From positions 1 to 45,981 of the forward strand of contig JAUNGI010000018.1 in the NCBI GenBank assembly GCA_030524525.1: a stretch of 45,981 nt of DNA. The letters run 5' to 3'. Shown piece by piece: positions 7,731 to 17,369 of this stretch. The notes below the pieces were generated by a model that was not told the DNA's origin, made no database searches, and was given only the letters and a program-made list of their open reading frames with translations. Position 1 is the first letter of the stretch, and each line of letters opens with the position of its first letter. The stretch is from Lachnospiraceae bacterium (lineage in GTDB: Bacteria > Bacillota > Clostridia > Lachnospirales > Lachnospiraceae). The translations under genes and the position numbers were made by a program.

Positions 7731-8285
7731 ATGCCAAAGACCTTTTTCACCGCCGACTGGCACATGGGAGACCGCCGCGTCATGGAGCTGGACCGCCGCC
7801 CGTTCGCTTCGTTGGAGGAGCAGGACGAGGAGCTGATCCGCCGCTATAACGAAAAGGTCAGGGAAAACGACCGTGTTTATTTTCTGGGCGATATTTCCAT
7901 GTATGACGACAAAAAGACGGCGGCTCTGCTAAAGCGGCTGGGCGGGCAGAAGCATTTTATCCGCGGCAACCACGACCGGGTCTCGGAGGGAACGCTGAAA
8001 ACGCTGTTTCGTTCGGTCTCGGATTATGAGGAGATCCTTGTGGACGGACAGCATGTGGTGCTCTGTCATTATCCGCTGGCGCACTGGCGCGGGCAGCGCT
8101 ACGGCTATGTTCACTGCTACGGGCATACCCATCTGGGGCAGGATGCGGAGCTGTTTGAGCGGTACCGGGAGCTGTGTCAGGAAAGCGAGATCCGCTTCTA
8201 TGCCTATAACGCGGGCTGTATGCTGTACGATTACGAGCCGGTCACGATCGAAGAAATGAAGGAGCGCGCCATGCTCCTCAAATAA
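7731..8285 (+). CDS. Calcineurin-like metallophosphoesterase
   Basis: A 184-residue single-domain protein. All metal-binding blocks of the family are visible: ADWHMGD (DxH) near residue 8, GDISMYDD near 50, GNHD near 80, CHYPLAHW near 115 and GHTHLG near 133. These coordinate two metal ions to hydrolyse phosphomono- or diesters; the substrate cannot be read from sequence. The ATG at 7731 is chosen over an in-frame upstream start because GGAGAGGAG precedes it. It is the first gene of a probable four-gene transcription unit, 24 bases ahead of the beta-mannosidase, although a sugar-related role is not obvious. Confidence 0.9.
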   Translation: MPKTFFTADWHMGDRRVMELDRRPFASLEEQDEELIRRYNEKVRENDRVYFLGDISMYDDKKTAALLKRLGGQKHFIRGNHDRVSEGTLKTLFRSVSDYEEILVDGQHVVLCHYPLAHWRGQRYGYVHCYGHTHLGQDAELFERYRELCQESEIRFYAYNAGCMLYDYEPVTIEEMKERAMLLK

Positions 8286-8309
8286 ATCTGCTTTGCTGTG
8301 GAGGAAACG

Positions 8310-10805
8310 ATGAAACAAATACCCTTAAATGACGATTGGAGCTTTCGGTTGCTTGCCGCGCAGGAGGAAGGTCTGCCGGAGGAATGGCTCCCCGCGCAGC
8401 TCCCGGCAAGCATGGTCGGGACGCTGCTTGCCCACGGGCGGATCCCCGATCCGTTCGTTCGGGACAACGAGCTGAAGGTACTGCCGCTGTCGAACCACGA
8501 CTGTGAATTCGCGCGCGGCTTTTATGTGACGAAGGAAATGCTGGAGGAGGATTTCCTTACGCTGCGCTTTGAGGGGATCGACACGCTGGCGGAGATCTAT
8601 GTGAACGACCGACTGGCGCTGAAAACGGAAAATATGCACCGCGCATACGAGTGCGAGCTGCACGGGCTTGTGCAGGAGGGGGAGAACCGCCTTTTGGTGC
8701 GTATTTTTTCTCCGGTGCGCTACATCAAAGAGGAGAACGAAAAGGTATTCTGCGGGGGCTCGTGGGACGCCATGCTGGGCTTCCCGCATCTGCGCAAGGC
8801 GCACTGCATGTTCGGATGGGACTGGGGCCCGCGCATCCCGGATATGGGCATCTTCCGTCCGGTCAGCCTGATCTGCGGCTCGGTGGCGCGCTTTGCGGAC
8901 GTATATCCGACCCAGTATCATGAAAACGGGATGGTCGCCTTGGACTTTTCCGTGACGCTGGACGTATTCGATACGGGCTGCGGCTGCGGTTTGGAGGAAT
9001 GCGCGTGCGGGACCTCCGAGCCGGAGGTGGAGCTGGACGTGACCGTGACCGGGCCGGACGGAACCGTGTATTTGCAGGACGAGGAGACCGGAATGGTGGT
9101 GATCGAAGATCCGCAGCTCTGGTGGCCGAACGGCTATGGCGAGCAGCCGCTTTATACGGCGACGGTGGAGCTGACCGACGGAGAGGGAAATCTGCTCGAC
9201 GTATGGGAGAAGCGAATCGGTCTGCGCACCGTAACGATCAATCAGGACGAGACTCCTTGGGGCAAAAACTTTGCCCATGAGGTGAACGGACAGCTGATCT
9301 TCGCGATGGGAGCGGATTACATCCCGGAGGACAATCTGCTCGGCAGGGTCAGTCCGGAGCGGACGCGCCGGCTTTTGGAGGACGCGGCGGCAGCGCATCA
9401 TAACAGCATTCGCGTATGGGGCGGCGGCTATTATCCCGACGACTGGTTCTTCGATCTCTGCGATGAGCTGGGGCTTTTGGTGTGGCAGGATTTTATGTTT
9501 GCCTGCGCCAACTACGAGCTGACCGAAGCGTTTGAGGAAAACATCACCGAGGAGATCGTGCAGAACATCCGGCGCATCCGGCACCACGCATCTCTTGCGC
9601 TGTGGTGCGGAAACAACGAAATGGAGACGCAGACGCTCGACAAGGTATGGAAGCCCTCGCAGAAGCAGTACTGCGATTACCTGAAAATATTCGAATATCT
9701 GATTCCAAAGCTTGTGAAGGAACACGATCCGGCGACCTTTTACTGGCCGTCCTCTCCTTCGGCGGGCGGGAATTACGACAACCCATGGGCGGAGCATCAG
9801 GGCGATACGCACTATTGGGACGTCTGGCACGGAGGGAAGCCGTTTACGGAATTCCGCAAGTTCCGCTTTGCCTATCTTTCGGAGTTCGGCTTTCAGTCGT
9901 TTCCTTCGCTGAAAACGGTGGAAAGCTTTACCGAGCCGGAGGATCGCAATATCTTCTCGCGCGTGATGGAGATGCATCAGCGCAACGTGCAGGCAAACGG
10001 GAAGATCCTGCAATACATGGCGGCGACGTTCCGCTATCCGAAGGATTTTTCGCATCTGCTCTATGCATCCCAGCTCCTGCAGATGGAGGCGATCCGCTAC
10101 GGCGTGGAGCATTTCCGCAGAAACCGCGGATGCTGCATGGGGACGGTCGTCTGGCAGCTCAACGATATCTGGCCGGTCGCCTCGTGGTCGAGCATCGACT
10201 ATTACGGCCGCTGGAAAGCGCTGCACTACGGGGAAAAGCGGATGTTCGAGCCGGTGCATATCAGCTGCGAGGAGACCGGCGAGCTGACCGAGCGTCCGTC
10301 CTGCGTGAACGAGCCGAAGCCCATCCGCCTTGCGGCAAAGCTGCACGTTGCAAACGAAACGTGGGACGAGCGTTCCGGGACGGTGCAGTGGGAGCTGCGC
10401 GATCCGCGCGGAACGGTGCTGCTGTCGGGAGAGCAGGACGTGGCGGTTCCGGCATTTGACGGCTGCTGGCTGCCGGAGCTGGATTTTTCTTCCTATCCGG
10501 AGCTTTCGGTCTACCTGAGCTACCGCTTTGTGCAGGCGGGGGAGACGGTGTCCGAGGGCAGCGCGCTGTTTACGCCGCCGAAGCATTTTGCGTTCGTCGA
10601 TCCGGAGCTTTCCGTCGAGGTCGATGGGGACGAGGTACGGATTCGTTCGAAGGCGTACGCGCGCTCGGTGGAGATCGTGGCGGAGGACGGCGACTGCATT
10701 TTCGAGGACAATTATTTCGACATGGATCCGGGAGAAAGGCGCGTCCGCATCGTTCGGGGACAAGCCTGCCGCTTTTCCGTCCGGTCGGTTTATGATATTG
10801 GATAA
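8310..10805 (+). CDS. Beta-mannosidase, glycoside hydrolase family 2
   Basis: An 831-residue cytosolic enzyme without signal peptide, typical length for GH2 beta-mannosidases. It releases mannose from the non-reducing ends of beta-mannosides. It has the N-terminal jelly-roll (NDDWSF...FYVTKEM, DTLAEIYVND), the family segment HCMFGWDWGPRIPDMG, an immunoglobulin-like domain, and a TIM barrel with acid/base Glu437 (WCGNNE) and nucleophile Glu525 (SEFGFQ), plus C-terminal beta domains. The ATG at 8310 is preferred to a GTG at 8298 because GTGGAGG then acts as ribosome site. The downstream sugar kinase suggests imported mannooligosaccharides are cut and the mannose phosphorylated. No transporter is present in the window. 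Confidence 0.95.
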   Translation: MKQIPLNDDWSFRLLAAQEEGLPEEWLPAQLPASMVGTLLAHGRIPDPFVRDNELKVLPLSNHDCEFARGFYVTKEMLEEDFLTLRFEGIDTLAEIYVNDRLALKTENMHRAYECELHGLVQEGENRLLVRIFSPVRYIKEENEKVFCGGSWDAMLGFPHLRKAHCMFGWDWGPRIPDMGIFRPVSLICGSVARFADVYPTQYHENGMVALDFSVTLDVFDTGCGCGLEECACGTSEPEVELDVTVTGPDGTVYLQDEETGMVVIEDPQLWWPNGYGEQPLYTATVELTDGEGNLLDVWEKRIGLRTVTINQDETPWGKNFAHEVNGQLIFAMGADYIPEDNLLGRVSPERTRRLLEDAAAAHHNSIRVWGGGYYPDDWFFDLCDELGLLVWQDFMFACANYELTEAFEENITEEIVQNIRRIRHHASLALWCGNNEMETQTLDKVWKPSQKQYCDYLKIFEYLIPKLVKEHDPATFYWPSSPSAGGNYDNPWAEHQGDTHYWDVWHGGKPFTEFRKFRFAYLSEFGFQSFPSLKTVESFTEPEDRNIFSRVMEMHQRNVQANGKILQYMAATFRYPKDFSHLLYASQLLQMEAIRYGVEHFRRNRGCCMGTVVWQLNDIWPVASWSSIDYYGRWKALHYGEKRMFEPVHISCEETGELTERPSCVNEPKPIRLAAKLHVANETWDERSGTVQWELRDPRGTVLLSGEQDVAVPAFDGCWLPELDFSSYPELSVYLSYRFVQAGETVSEGSALFTPPKHFAFVDPELSVEVDGDEVRIRSKAYARSVEIVAEDGDCIFEDNYFDMDPGERRVRIVRGQACRFSVRSVYDIG

Positions 10806-10820
10806 GGAGCTTGGCAGAAG

Positions 10821-11699
10821 ATGAAGCGATATGGAGCTTTGGAGGCCGGCGGGACAAAGATGGTCTGCGCCGTGCTTCGCGAGGACGGCGCGGTGGAGGA
10901 AAGGATCAGCCTGCCCACGGAAGCGCCGCAGAAGACGATGCGCGCGGTTGCGGCATGGTTTGCCGGAAGAGAGCTTGCGGGGCTCGGCGTGGCGGCGTTT
11001 GGGCCGATCTGCCTCGATCCGGCTTCCCCGCGCTACGGTTATATTTTGGAAACGCCGAAAACGGAGTGGAAATACTACGATCTGCTTTCCGAGCTGCGTC
11101 CGCTCGGCGTTCCGATCGCGCTCGACACGGATGTGAACGGCGCCTGTCTGGGTGAGGCGGTCTACGGCTGTGCCAGAGGGCTTTCCGACGTGCTGTATCT
11201 GACGGTCGGCACCGGCATCGGCGCGGGGCTGCTGATCGGTGGGAAAACCGTGCGGGGGATGCTGCATCCGGAGGCGGGGCATGTCCGCATCCATAAGCAC
11301 GCGGACGACCCTTTGACAAGCGTCTGCGCGTACCACGAAAACTGCGTGGAGGGGCTTGCGAGCGGCAGCGCGATCAAGGCGCGCTACGGCATACCCGCGT
11401 ACGAGCTTTCGGAGCGCGACGACGTGTGGGAGCTGGAGGCGGATTATCTGGCGCAGGCGATCGCCGGGTACGTCTGCATCGTATCCCCGAAAAAGATCGT
11501 GCTGGGCGGCGGGGTCATGCATCAGCAGAAGCTGTTTCCGCTGATTCGGCGCAAGGTGGCGGAGTATCTGAACGGCTATTTGGTCGCCGACGAGCTGAAC
11601 GATATGGAGAGCTACATTTGCCCCGCGTCCTTGGGCGACGATCAGGGGATCCTCGGCTGTCTGGCACTGTGCCGGAATGCACAAAAGGAGCGGGAGTAA
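10821..11699 (+). CDS. ROK-family sugar kinase (fructokinase/mannokinase type)
   Basis: A 292-residue kinase. The N-terminal ATP/phosphate motif is ALEAGGTKM (residues 4-12), the second phosphate motif is LTVGTGIGAG (about 131-140), and the ROK signature with zinc site is HPEAGHVRIH...CAYHENCVEGLASG (about 150-180), which has the His and Cys residues of the fructokinase (ScrK/GmuE-like) branch. The catalytic aspartate is in ALDTDVNGA. It probably phosphorylates mannose or fructose at C6. It starts 15 bases after the beta-mannosidase and abuts the next gene, so they form one operon. Mannokinase is inferred from context; the sequence alone only says hexokinase-like ROK kinase. Confidence 0.9.
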   Translation: MKRYGALEAGGTKMVCAVLREDGAVEERISLPTEAPQKTMRAVAAWFAGRELAGLGVAAFGPICLDPASPRYGYILETPKTEWKYYDLLSELRPLGVPIALDTDVNGACLGEAVYGCARGLSDVLYLTVGTGIGAGLLIGGKTVRGMLHPEAGHVRIHKHADDPLTSVCAYHENCVEGLASGSAIKARYGIPAYELSERDDVWELEADYLAQAIAGYVCIVSPKKIVLGGGVMHQQKLFPLIRRKVAEYLNGYLVADELNDMESYICPASLGDDQGILGCLALCRNAQKERE

Positions 11700-12479
11700 A
11701 TGAGATACGATTTTCATGCGCATATTTATCCGGAGAAGATCGCCGCGCGGGCCGTGGAGGGCGTCGGCAATTTTTATCAGCTGCCGATGGCGGCGGACGG
11801 CACGGCGGAGACGCTTTTGAAGCTCGGAAACCCCGCGGGCATTACCAACTATATCGTCCATTCGGTCGCTACCGGCGCGAAGCAGGTGGAGAGCGTCAAT
11901 GATTTTATTGCCTGTGAGATGCGGAAATATCCGAAGGAGCTGATCGGCTTCGGCACGCTGCATCCGGACTACCCCGATCTGCTCGGAGAGCTGGAGCGGA
12001 TCGAGCGCCTCGGTCTTCGGGGTTTGAAGCTTCATCCCGATTCGCAGCGGTTCTATGTGGACGACGAGCGGATGTACCCGGTATACGACTATTTGCAGGG
12101 ACGGCTGCCGCTTTTGCTGCACTGCGGGGATTACCGCTTTGACTACGACCATCCGCGGCGCGTGCGGAAGCTTCTGGAGGATTTCCCGAAGCTGACCGTG
12201 ATCGCCGCACACTTCGGCGGCTGGTCGGTCTTTGATCTGGCGGTGGAGTATCTTTTGGATATGAATTGTTATCTGGACTGCAGCAGCTCGATCATGTTTC
12301 TCGGCCGTCGGCGGGCGCTGGAGCTGATCCGGCTGTACGGCGCGGAGCGGATGCTGTTTGGCTCCGATTACCCGATGTGGAATCCGGCGGAGGAGCTTTC
12401 GGTTCTGCAAAGTCTTGGGTTGAGCGAGACGGAGCTGGATTGTATGCTGTATAAAAATGCAGAGGCTATTTTGGAATAA
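11700..12479 (+). CDS. Amidohydrolase-family (PF04909-type) TIM-barrel protein
   Basis: A 259-residue protein of the amidohydrolase-2 type. The metal/active-site positions are visible: FHAHIYP at residue 4 (HxH), GLKLHPD near 110, LLLHCGD near 138, AAHFGGW near 165 and FGSDYPMW near 220. Members hydrolyse or decarboxylate diverse cyclic and aromatic substrates or lactones. Its start codon directly follows the stop of the ROK kinase (no gap), a sign of translational coupling. In a mannoside operon it might open a sugar lactone, but this is a guess. It is the last gene of the operon, ending before a repeat element and a bidirectional terminator. Confidence 0.85.
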   Translation: MRYDFHAHIYPEKIAARAVEGVGNFYQLPMAADGTAETLLKLGNPAGITNYIVHSVATGAKQVESVNDFIACEMRKYPKELIGFGTLHPDYPDLLGELERIERLGLRGLKLHPDSQRFYVDDERMYPVYDYLQGRLPLLLHCGDYRFDYDHPRRVRKLLEDFPKLTVIAAHFGGWSVFDLAVEYLLDMNCYLDCSSSIMFLGRRRALELIRLYGAERMLFGSDYPMWNPAEELSVLQSLGLSETELDCMLYKNAEAILE

Positions 12480-12490
12480 AGAAGAACAAA

Positions 12491-12619
12491 GAATCTCGCT
12501 TGCGAGATTCTCCGCCTGCGGCGGGTCGCTCCAGCGACACGGTTCCTCTCCGCCGCAGTGCGATCCCTGCGGAGCGTTTTTTGATTCTATAGGAACGCAG
12601 TTTCCTATAGAATCAAAAA
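12491..12619 (-). repeat. Dispersed hairpin element, copy 3 (reverse orientation)
   Basis: Read on the minus strand it has the same order as copies 1 and 2: hairpin GATTCTATAGGAAAC..GTTCCTATAGAATC, AAAAAACGCTCCGC..GCGGCGGAG, a variable hairpin GTCGCTGGAGCGAC, CCGCCGCAGGCGG, and the last hairpin GAATCTCGC..GCGAGATTC. It sits between the convergent amidohydrolase and topoisomerase genes. The stem differs from other copies at paired positions. Confidence 0.85.
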
Positions 12620-12662
12620 GGCGGGAAGCGGGAGCGGAGGCTCCTTCTTCCCGTCCTTTTTG
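12616..12662 (-). terminator. Bidirectional terminator between convergent operons
   Basis: A long stem, GGCGGGAAG..GGAGC with GCTCC..CTTCCCGTCC, is flanked by A5 on the left and T5 on the right. It can stop the topoisomerase operon (minus) and the amidohydrolase transcript (plus). Confidence 0.75.
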
Positions 12663-12684
12663 TTCTCTGGGAAACTGTGTTCTG

Positions 12685-14931
12685 CTACAGCGCCGCGTTC
12701 TGGCCCTTGGCAGCCCGCTTCCGGTTGCGCACCCTCCGGGCGTTGTACTCCTTGCCGTCAAAGGTGAACGTTTCGGTCTTGTCGCTGACGGCGGTGCCGT
12801 AAACCACCGTGTCCTTCTTTTCCAGAGCAATGGCCTTAACGCCCTTGCTCGTTTTTTTCAGCTCCGGAACTTCCTCCAGCGGGAAGCCCAGCGAAAGCTT
12901 CTTCTCGGTCAGGATAATGACCTTCATATGACCGGAGAGCACCTCGGCGGCGCTCATGGCGGTCACGCCGCAGAGCCGGTCGTCCGGCTCCAGCTTTGTC
13001 GTGGAAACAACGGCTCTGCTTGTGTCGAATTCCACGCCGGAGACCTGCTTGATCAGCCCGTTTTTCGTGACGAACAGAAGCTGGGAATCAAACATCTGCT
13101 CAAACGGAATGTACAGAAGCACCGTCTCCTGTCCGATCTTTGTAAGCGTCTGCAAAAGCGTTCCCTTTTCCTTGACGCGCGTGCGGGGGATGGCGGCGGC
13201 TTTGAGCTGGTGCATATTGCCCTCCGCCGTAAAGAGGCAGAGACGGTCATTGGATTTCATGCGGACAATGTGCGTGAATTCGCGCAGCGTTTCCTCCTGC
13301 GTCTTTTGGTAGGTCGTCGCGTCGATCGCCTTGGTGTAGCCGAAACGGTCGATCAGGACATACAGGTCTTCGATTTTTTCCTCGACGACATATTCTTTGG
13401 CGTTCAGATCGGCAATGACCGTCTTGCGCGGCTGCGCAAAGCGTTCGCGGAAGACAAGAAGCTGCTGCTCGATAACCTTGTAAAGCTCGTTCTTTTTGCC
13501 GAGGATCTTCTGGTAGCGCTTGATCTCCTTCAGAAGCTCGTCGTTTTCCTCGTGGAGCTTGAGGATCTCCAGACCGATCAGCTTGCTGAGCTGCATCGCG
13601 AGGATGGCGTCCGCCTGACGCTCCGTAAAGTCGAACGAGGCGGCGATCGCAGGCGCTTCGGCGGTTTTGAATTTGACGTCGGTAATGTCGCCGGTCATCA
13701 GACAGGTTCTTGCCTGCTTGACGGAAGCCGAGCCGCGCAGAACCTCAATGATAACGTCGATAACGTCCACGGCGCGGATCAGGCCGCCGACGATTTCCAA
13801 CCGCTTTTCCGCCTTGTCCAGCAGGTGCTTGTACTCCTTTGTGTAAAGCTCCTCCTGAAAGTCGATGAATTCCTGCAGCATCGTTTTCAGGTTGAACAGC
13901 ATCGGCTGCTTGTCCTTGACCGCAAGGAAATTGGCGCTGTAGGTGTCCTCCATCGCGGTCTTTTTGTACAGACCGTTCAGCAGGTTTTCCGGATCGCGGT
14001 CCTTTTTGACCTCGATAACGATGCGGATGCCCTCCTTCGAGGATTCGTCCCGGATGTCGCTGATTTCCTCGAACACCTTGTCCCGCATGACGTTTACGAG
14101 CGATTCCACGAGCCGGGACTTGCTTCCGGCAACGGTGAAGGGAATCTCGGTAATGACGATGTTTTTCCGCCCGTAGTCGCCGCTTTCGATCTCCGCCTTG
14201 GCGCGGATGCGGATGCGTCCCTCGCCGGTATCGTAAAGCGCCCGCAGGTCACTTGCGTTGACGATCGTGCCGCCGGTGGGGAAATCCGGCCCCGGAATCA
14301 GCGCCATCAGATCGTCGGTGCTAAGAAACGGGTCGTGCATCAGCGCGATCGCGCCGTCGATGACCTCCACCGGATTATGCGGCGGAATGTTTGTCGCCAT
14401 GCCGACGGCGATACCCGTCGTTCCGTTGATCAGCAGATTCGGCAGCATGGCGGGCAGCACGGCGGGCTCCTTCTCGCTGTCGTCAAAGTTGGGGAGAAAT
14501 TCGACGAGGCCCTCGTCGAGATGCTCCAAAAGCGTCATGGCTCCTTCGGAGAGGCGCGCCTCGGTGTATCGCATGGCGGCGGCGCCGTCGCCGTCGATCG
14601 AGCCGAAATTGCCGTGACCGTCCACGAGCGGGATCGACAGCGAATAGTCCTCCGTCATATGGACGAGAGCGTCGTAGATGGACGAATCGCCGTGGGGATG
14701 AAATTTACCCATCGTATCGCCGACGATACGCGCGCTTTTCCGGTGCGGCTTTTTCGGGTCGAGGTTCAGCTCGCTCATGGCGTAGAGGATGCGCCGCTGC
14801 ACGGGCTTTAAGCCGTCGCGCACGTCCGGAAGGGCGCGGGCAATGATGACGCTGACGGAATAATCCCGGTACGAGGTGCGCATTTCCTCGGAAAAATCTA
14901 ATTGAATGATATCGTTTCGTTCCTGTTTCAA
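12685..14931 (-). CDS. Type IIA DNA topoisomerase subunit A (GyrA/ParC-like)
   Basis: A 748-residue subunit that cuts and rejoins DNA for strand passage. It has the quinolone-region motif [13 protein letters not shown] near residue 80 and the active-site tyrosine in [10 protein letters not shown] (about residue 121), then a coiled-coil and DNA-gate region and a C-terminal beta-pinwheel. I see no GyrA box (QRRGGKG-type) in the pinwheel and the length is short for GyrA (usually over 800), which favours topoisomerase IV-like decatenation over supercoiling. The start is TTG at the complement of 14929-14931, supported by AAGGAGA 8 bases upstream. It lies 15 bases after the B subunit. GyrA proper is expected elsewhere. 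Confidence 0.93.
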   Translation of the reverse strand: MKQERNDIIQLDFSEEMRTSYRDYSVSVIIARALPDVRDGLKPVQRRILYAMSELNLDPKKPHRKSARIVGDTMGKFHPHGDSSIYDALVHMTEDYSLSIPLVDGHGNFGSIDGDGAAAMRYTEARLSEGAMTLLEHLDEGLVEFLPNFDDSEKEPAVLPAMLPNLLINGTTGIAVGMATNIPPHNPVEVIDGAIALMHDPFLSTDDLMALIPGPDFPTGGTIVNASDLRALYDTGEGRIRIRAKAEIESGDYGRKNIVITEIPFTVAGSKSRLVESLVNVMRDKVFEEISDIRDESSKEGIRIVIEVKKDRDPENLLNGLYKKTAMEDTYSANFLAVKDKQPMLFNLKTMLQEFIDFQEELYTKEYKHLLDKAEKRLEIVGGLIRAVDVIDVIIEVLRGSASVKQARTCLMTGDITDVKFKTAEAPAIAASFDFTERQADAILAMQLSKLIGLEILKLHEENDELLKEIKRYQKILGKKNELYKVIEQQLLVFRERFAQPRKTVIADLNAKEYVVEEKIEDLYVLIDRFGYTKAIDATTYQKTQEETLREFTHIVRMKSNDRLCLFTAEGNMHQLKAAAIPRTRVKEKGTLLQTLTKIGQETVLLYIPFEQMFDSQLLFVTKNGLIKQVSGVEFDTSRAVVSTTKLEPDDRLCGVTAMSAAEVLSGHMKVIILTEKKLSLGFPLEEVPELKKTSKGVKAIALEKKDTVVYGTAVSDKTETFTFDGKEYNARRVRNRKRAAKGQNAAL

Positions 14932-14946
14932 GACCGTTCTCCTTGC

Positions 14947-16890
14947 TTATACAATATCCAGATTCGCATACTGGGCTTCTTCCATAATAAACGCTCTGCG
15001 CGGCGGCACGTTCGTACCCATCAGAAGGGACGTGACCTCGTCCGCCTCCACGGTGTCGGAGATCTGCACCTGCGCAAGAACGCGGGATTCCGGGTCAAGC
15101 GTCGTTTCCCAAAGCTGGTTTGCGTCCATCTCGCCGAGACCCTTGTAGCGCTGGAGACTGACGATCCGGTCCTTGCCCTCGTGTTCGCGGCGGAACTTTT
15201 CCAGCTCGTAATCGTTCATCAGGTAAACGTTTTCTTTCTTTTTGGATTTTTTCCCGATCGGCTCGTATTCGACCTTGTAAAGCGGCGGAAGTCCGCGGTA
15301 CACCTTGCCCTCCATGATCAGCTCCGGCATGAAGCGGTAGAAGAAGGTGAGCAGCAGCGTGCTGATGTGCGCTCCGTCCACATCCGCATCGGTTAGGATG
15401 ATGATCTTGTCGTAGCGCAGCTTTTTGATGTCGAACTCGTCGCCGATGCCGCAGCCGAACGCGGCGATCATCGACTTGATCTCGTTGTTTTGCAGGATCT
15501 TTTCCAGCGTCGCTTTTTCCACGTTCAAAATTTTGCCGCGGAGCGGAAGCACCGCCTGCGTCTTGCGGTTCCGGGCAGTCTTAACGGTGCCGCCTGCGGA
15601 GTCGCCCTCCACAATGTAAACCTCGCATTCGGACGCTTTTTTGGAAGAGCAGGCGGCGAGCTTGCTTTTGGTATCCACGTCGTTGAGCTGCTTCAAAACC
15701 GCGGTGCGCGCCTTGTCGCTCGCTTTCCGCGCATGATAGGAGCGGAGCGAGTTGTCGAGAATTTTCTTGAGGATCTCCACGTTTTTATCGAAATACCGGG
15801 TCACCTCGGCGGCGAAGATCTCGTCCACCGCAACCTTGGCGTCGGTATTGCCGAGCTTGGTCTTGGTCTGTCCCTCAAACTGCGGGTCGGGATGCTTGAT
15901 CGAAATAATTGCCAAAATGCCGTTCCGGATGTCCTTGCCGTCAAAATTTTCGTCCTTGTCCTTCAGCACGCCCAGCTCTCTGGCGTACGAGTTCATAACG
16001 CGGGTCAGCGCCGTTTTGAAGCCCGTGACGAGCGTACCGCCGTCCACCACGTTGATGCGGTTGCAGTAGGCGTTGATCTGTTCGGTATAGGAATTGGTGT
16101 ACTGGAAGGCGACCTCCACCTCGATATCGCCTTTTTCGCCCTCAATGTAAATGGGCTCCTCGTGCAGCGGCGTTTCCTCGCGGTTCAGATAGGAGACAAA
16201 GCTTTTGATCCCGTGCTCCTCGCAATACGTCCGCTCCTCGCCCGTATGCTCGTCCAGAAACGTAACGGTCAGCCCCTTGTTCAGATAGGCGATCTCCTGC
16301 AAGCGCTTGCAGATGGTCTCCGCCTTGAATTCGACGGTCTCAAAAATGGCGGGATCGGGATAGAACGTGACCTTGGTTCCGGTATCCGACTTTTTGCAGG
16401 AGCCGATCACCGGGAGCATACCGTCCACAAGCTTTGTGACCGGCTTGCCGCCGTCCTTGTATTCGTCCCGATAGATCGCGCCGCCCTTGCGGATCTCCAC
16501 GATCATTTTGCGCGAGAGCGCGTTGACGACCGAAGCGCCCACGCCGTGCAGACCGCCGGAGACCTTATAAGCGGTGTTGCCGAACTTGCCGCCGGCGTGT
16601 AGGATCGTATAGACGACCCGTTCCGTGGGGATTTTTTTTGTGGGGTGAATGTCCACCGGAACGCCGCGGCCGTGGTCCACGATCGTAATGCCGCCGTCCT
16701 TTTGCAGGGTAATATTGATTTCATTGCAGTAGCCGGCAAGATGCTCGTCGATTCCGTTGTCCAGAATTTCCCAGACCAGATGATGCAGTCCGCGCGTCCC
16801 CGTGGAACCGATATACATACCGGGACGCTTCCGCACGGCCTCCAGCCCCTCCAGCACTACGATTTGACTGCCGTTATATTCTGCTGCCAT
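14947..16890 (-). CDS. Type IIA DNA topoisomerase subunit B (GyrB/ParE-like)
   Basis: A 647-residue ATPase subunit. It has the GHKL ATP site (EILDNGIDEHLAGY, DHGRGVPVDIH, GGLHGVGASVVNALS), the QTK loop (EGQTKTKLG) and a TOPRIM domain with EGDSAGG and TDADVDGAHI metal ligands, then PLRGKILNVEKA. The ACSSK..ECEVYIVEGDSAGG region resembles GyrB more than ParE, while the partner A subunit looks ParC-like, so the exact enzyme is left open. The ATG at 16890 is chosen because GGAGGG precedes it and the family N-terminus starts there, although the frame extends further upstream. It is the first gene of a two-gene minus-strand operon. Confidence 0.93.
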   Translation of the reverse strand: MAAEYNGSQIVVLEGLEAVRKRPGMYIGSTGTRGLHHLVWEILDNGIDEHLAGYCNEINITLQKDGGITIVDHGRGVPVDIHPTKKIPTERVVYTILHAGGKFGNTAYKVSGGLHGVGASVVNALSRKMIVEIRKGGAIYRDEYKDGGKPVTKLVDGMLPVIGSCKKSDTGTKVTFYPDPAIFETVEFKAETICKRLQEIAYLNKGLTVTFLDEHTGEERTYCEEHGIKSFVSYLNREETPLHEEPIYIEGEKGDIEVEVAFQYTNSYTEQINAYCNRINVVDGGTLVTGFKTALTRVMNSYARELGVLKDKDENFDGKDIRNGILAIISIKHPDPQFEGQTKTKLGNTDAKVAVDEIFAAEVTRYFDKNVEILKKILDNSLRSYHARKASDKARTAVLKQLNDVDTKSKLAACSSKKASECEVYIVEGDSAGGTVKTARNRKTQAVLPLRGKILNVEKATLEKILQNNEIKSMIAAFGCGIGDEFDIKKLRYDKIIILTDADVDGAHISTLLLTFFYRFMPELIMEGKVYRGLPPLYKVEYEPIGKKSKKKENVYLMNDYELEKFRREHEGKDRIVSLQRYKGLGEMDANQLWETTLDPESRVLAQVQISDTVEADEVTSLLMGTNVPPRRAFIMEEAQYANLDIV

Positions 16891-16972
16891 AGTTTCCCTC
16901 CACTGCGAAGCTTCGCTGATTCTGCCCGTTTCCCGCGTTGAGAACACAGGATATGGTAGGCACAATACAGAA

Positions 16973-17001
16973 ATTTTACCAGATTTTGCGGAAAGAGGCA
17001 A
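16973..17001 (-). promoter_or_regulatory. Sigma-A promoter of the topoisomerase operon
   Basis: On the minus strand: TTGCCT (17001-16996), 17-base spacer, TGG then TAAAAT (16978-16973), an extended -10. It lies about 80 bases upstream of the B-subunit ATG. Confidence 0.65.
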
Positions 17002-17369
17002 GAGCTTTCCGAAGCGCCTTGGTAAAAATCGCCGAAAACCTCGGTGCGTTTTGGTGCAGTATTTTTCGAACGCCCGCTTTTCTCGAAAAAATTTTCGCCG
17101 CGCCCTGCACAAACGGCAGGGCGGATCTTGTCGGTTTGGCGAATCGCGCGGCGCGGCGAAAGCTGCTATAATTTATGTCGTAGGGGAGCTTTGAACGAAC
17201 CCTGTTTTTCTCTTTATTCTATTTTTTCTACACTCATTTCCGTGTGCGGCTGCTTCGGCAGCCGCATATCCTGTTCTGTGGAAACCCTTTACGCCGACAT
17301 TGGAGGCGTCGCTTGTTTTCTGTGGGAGCCTCGGGGGGGAGGTTCAAGGAAGAAAAATAGGAAGGTACC
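17002..17369 (+). other. Non-coding stretch upstream of toxin locus
   Basis: No gene is supported. The main visible structure is a strong hairpin with a UUCG-type loop (TGCGGCTG CTTCGG CAGCCGCA, about 17243-17265), without a following T-run. A TATAAT at about 17166 has no matching -35 at usable distance. Confidence 0.4.

Noticed and set aside
8325-12830. 1501-codon minus-strand open frame
   Set aside because: It lies opposite the beta-mannosidase, ROK kinase and amidohydrolase genes, all with clear family motifs. It is rich in Arg, His and Pro without domains: a GC-driven shadow frame.
12457-14811. 784-codon plus-strand open frame
   Set aside because: It is antisense to the topoisomerase A subunit and starts inside a repeat element; no recognisable domain.
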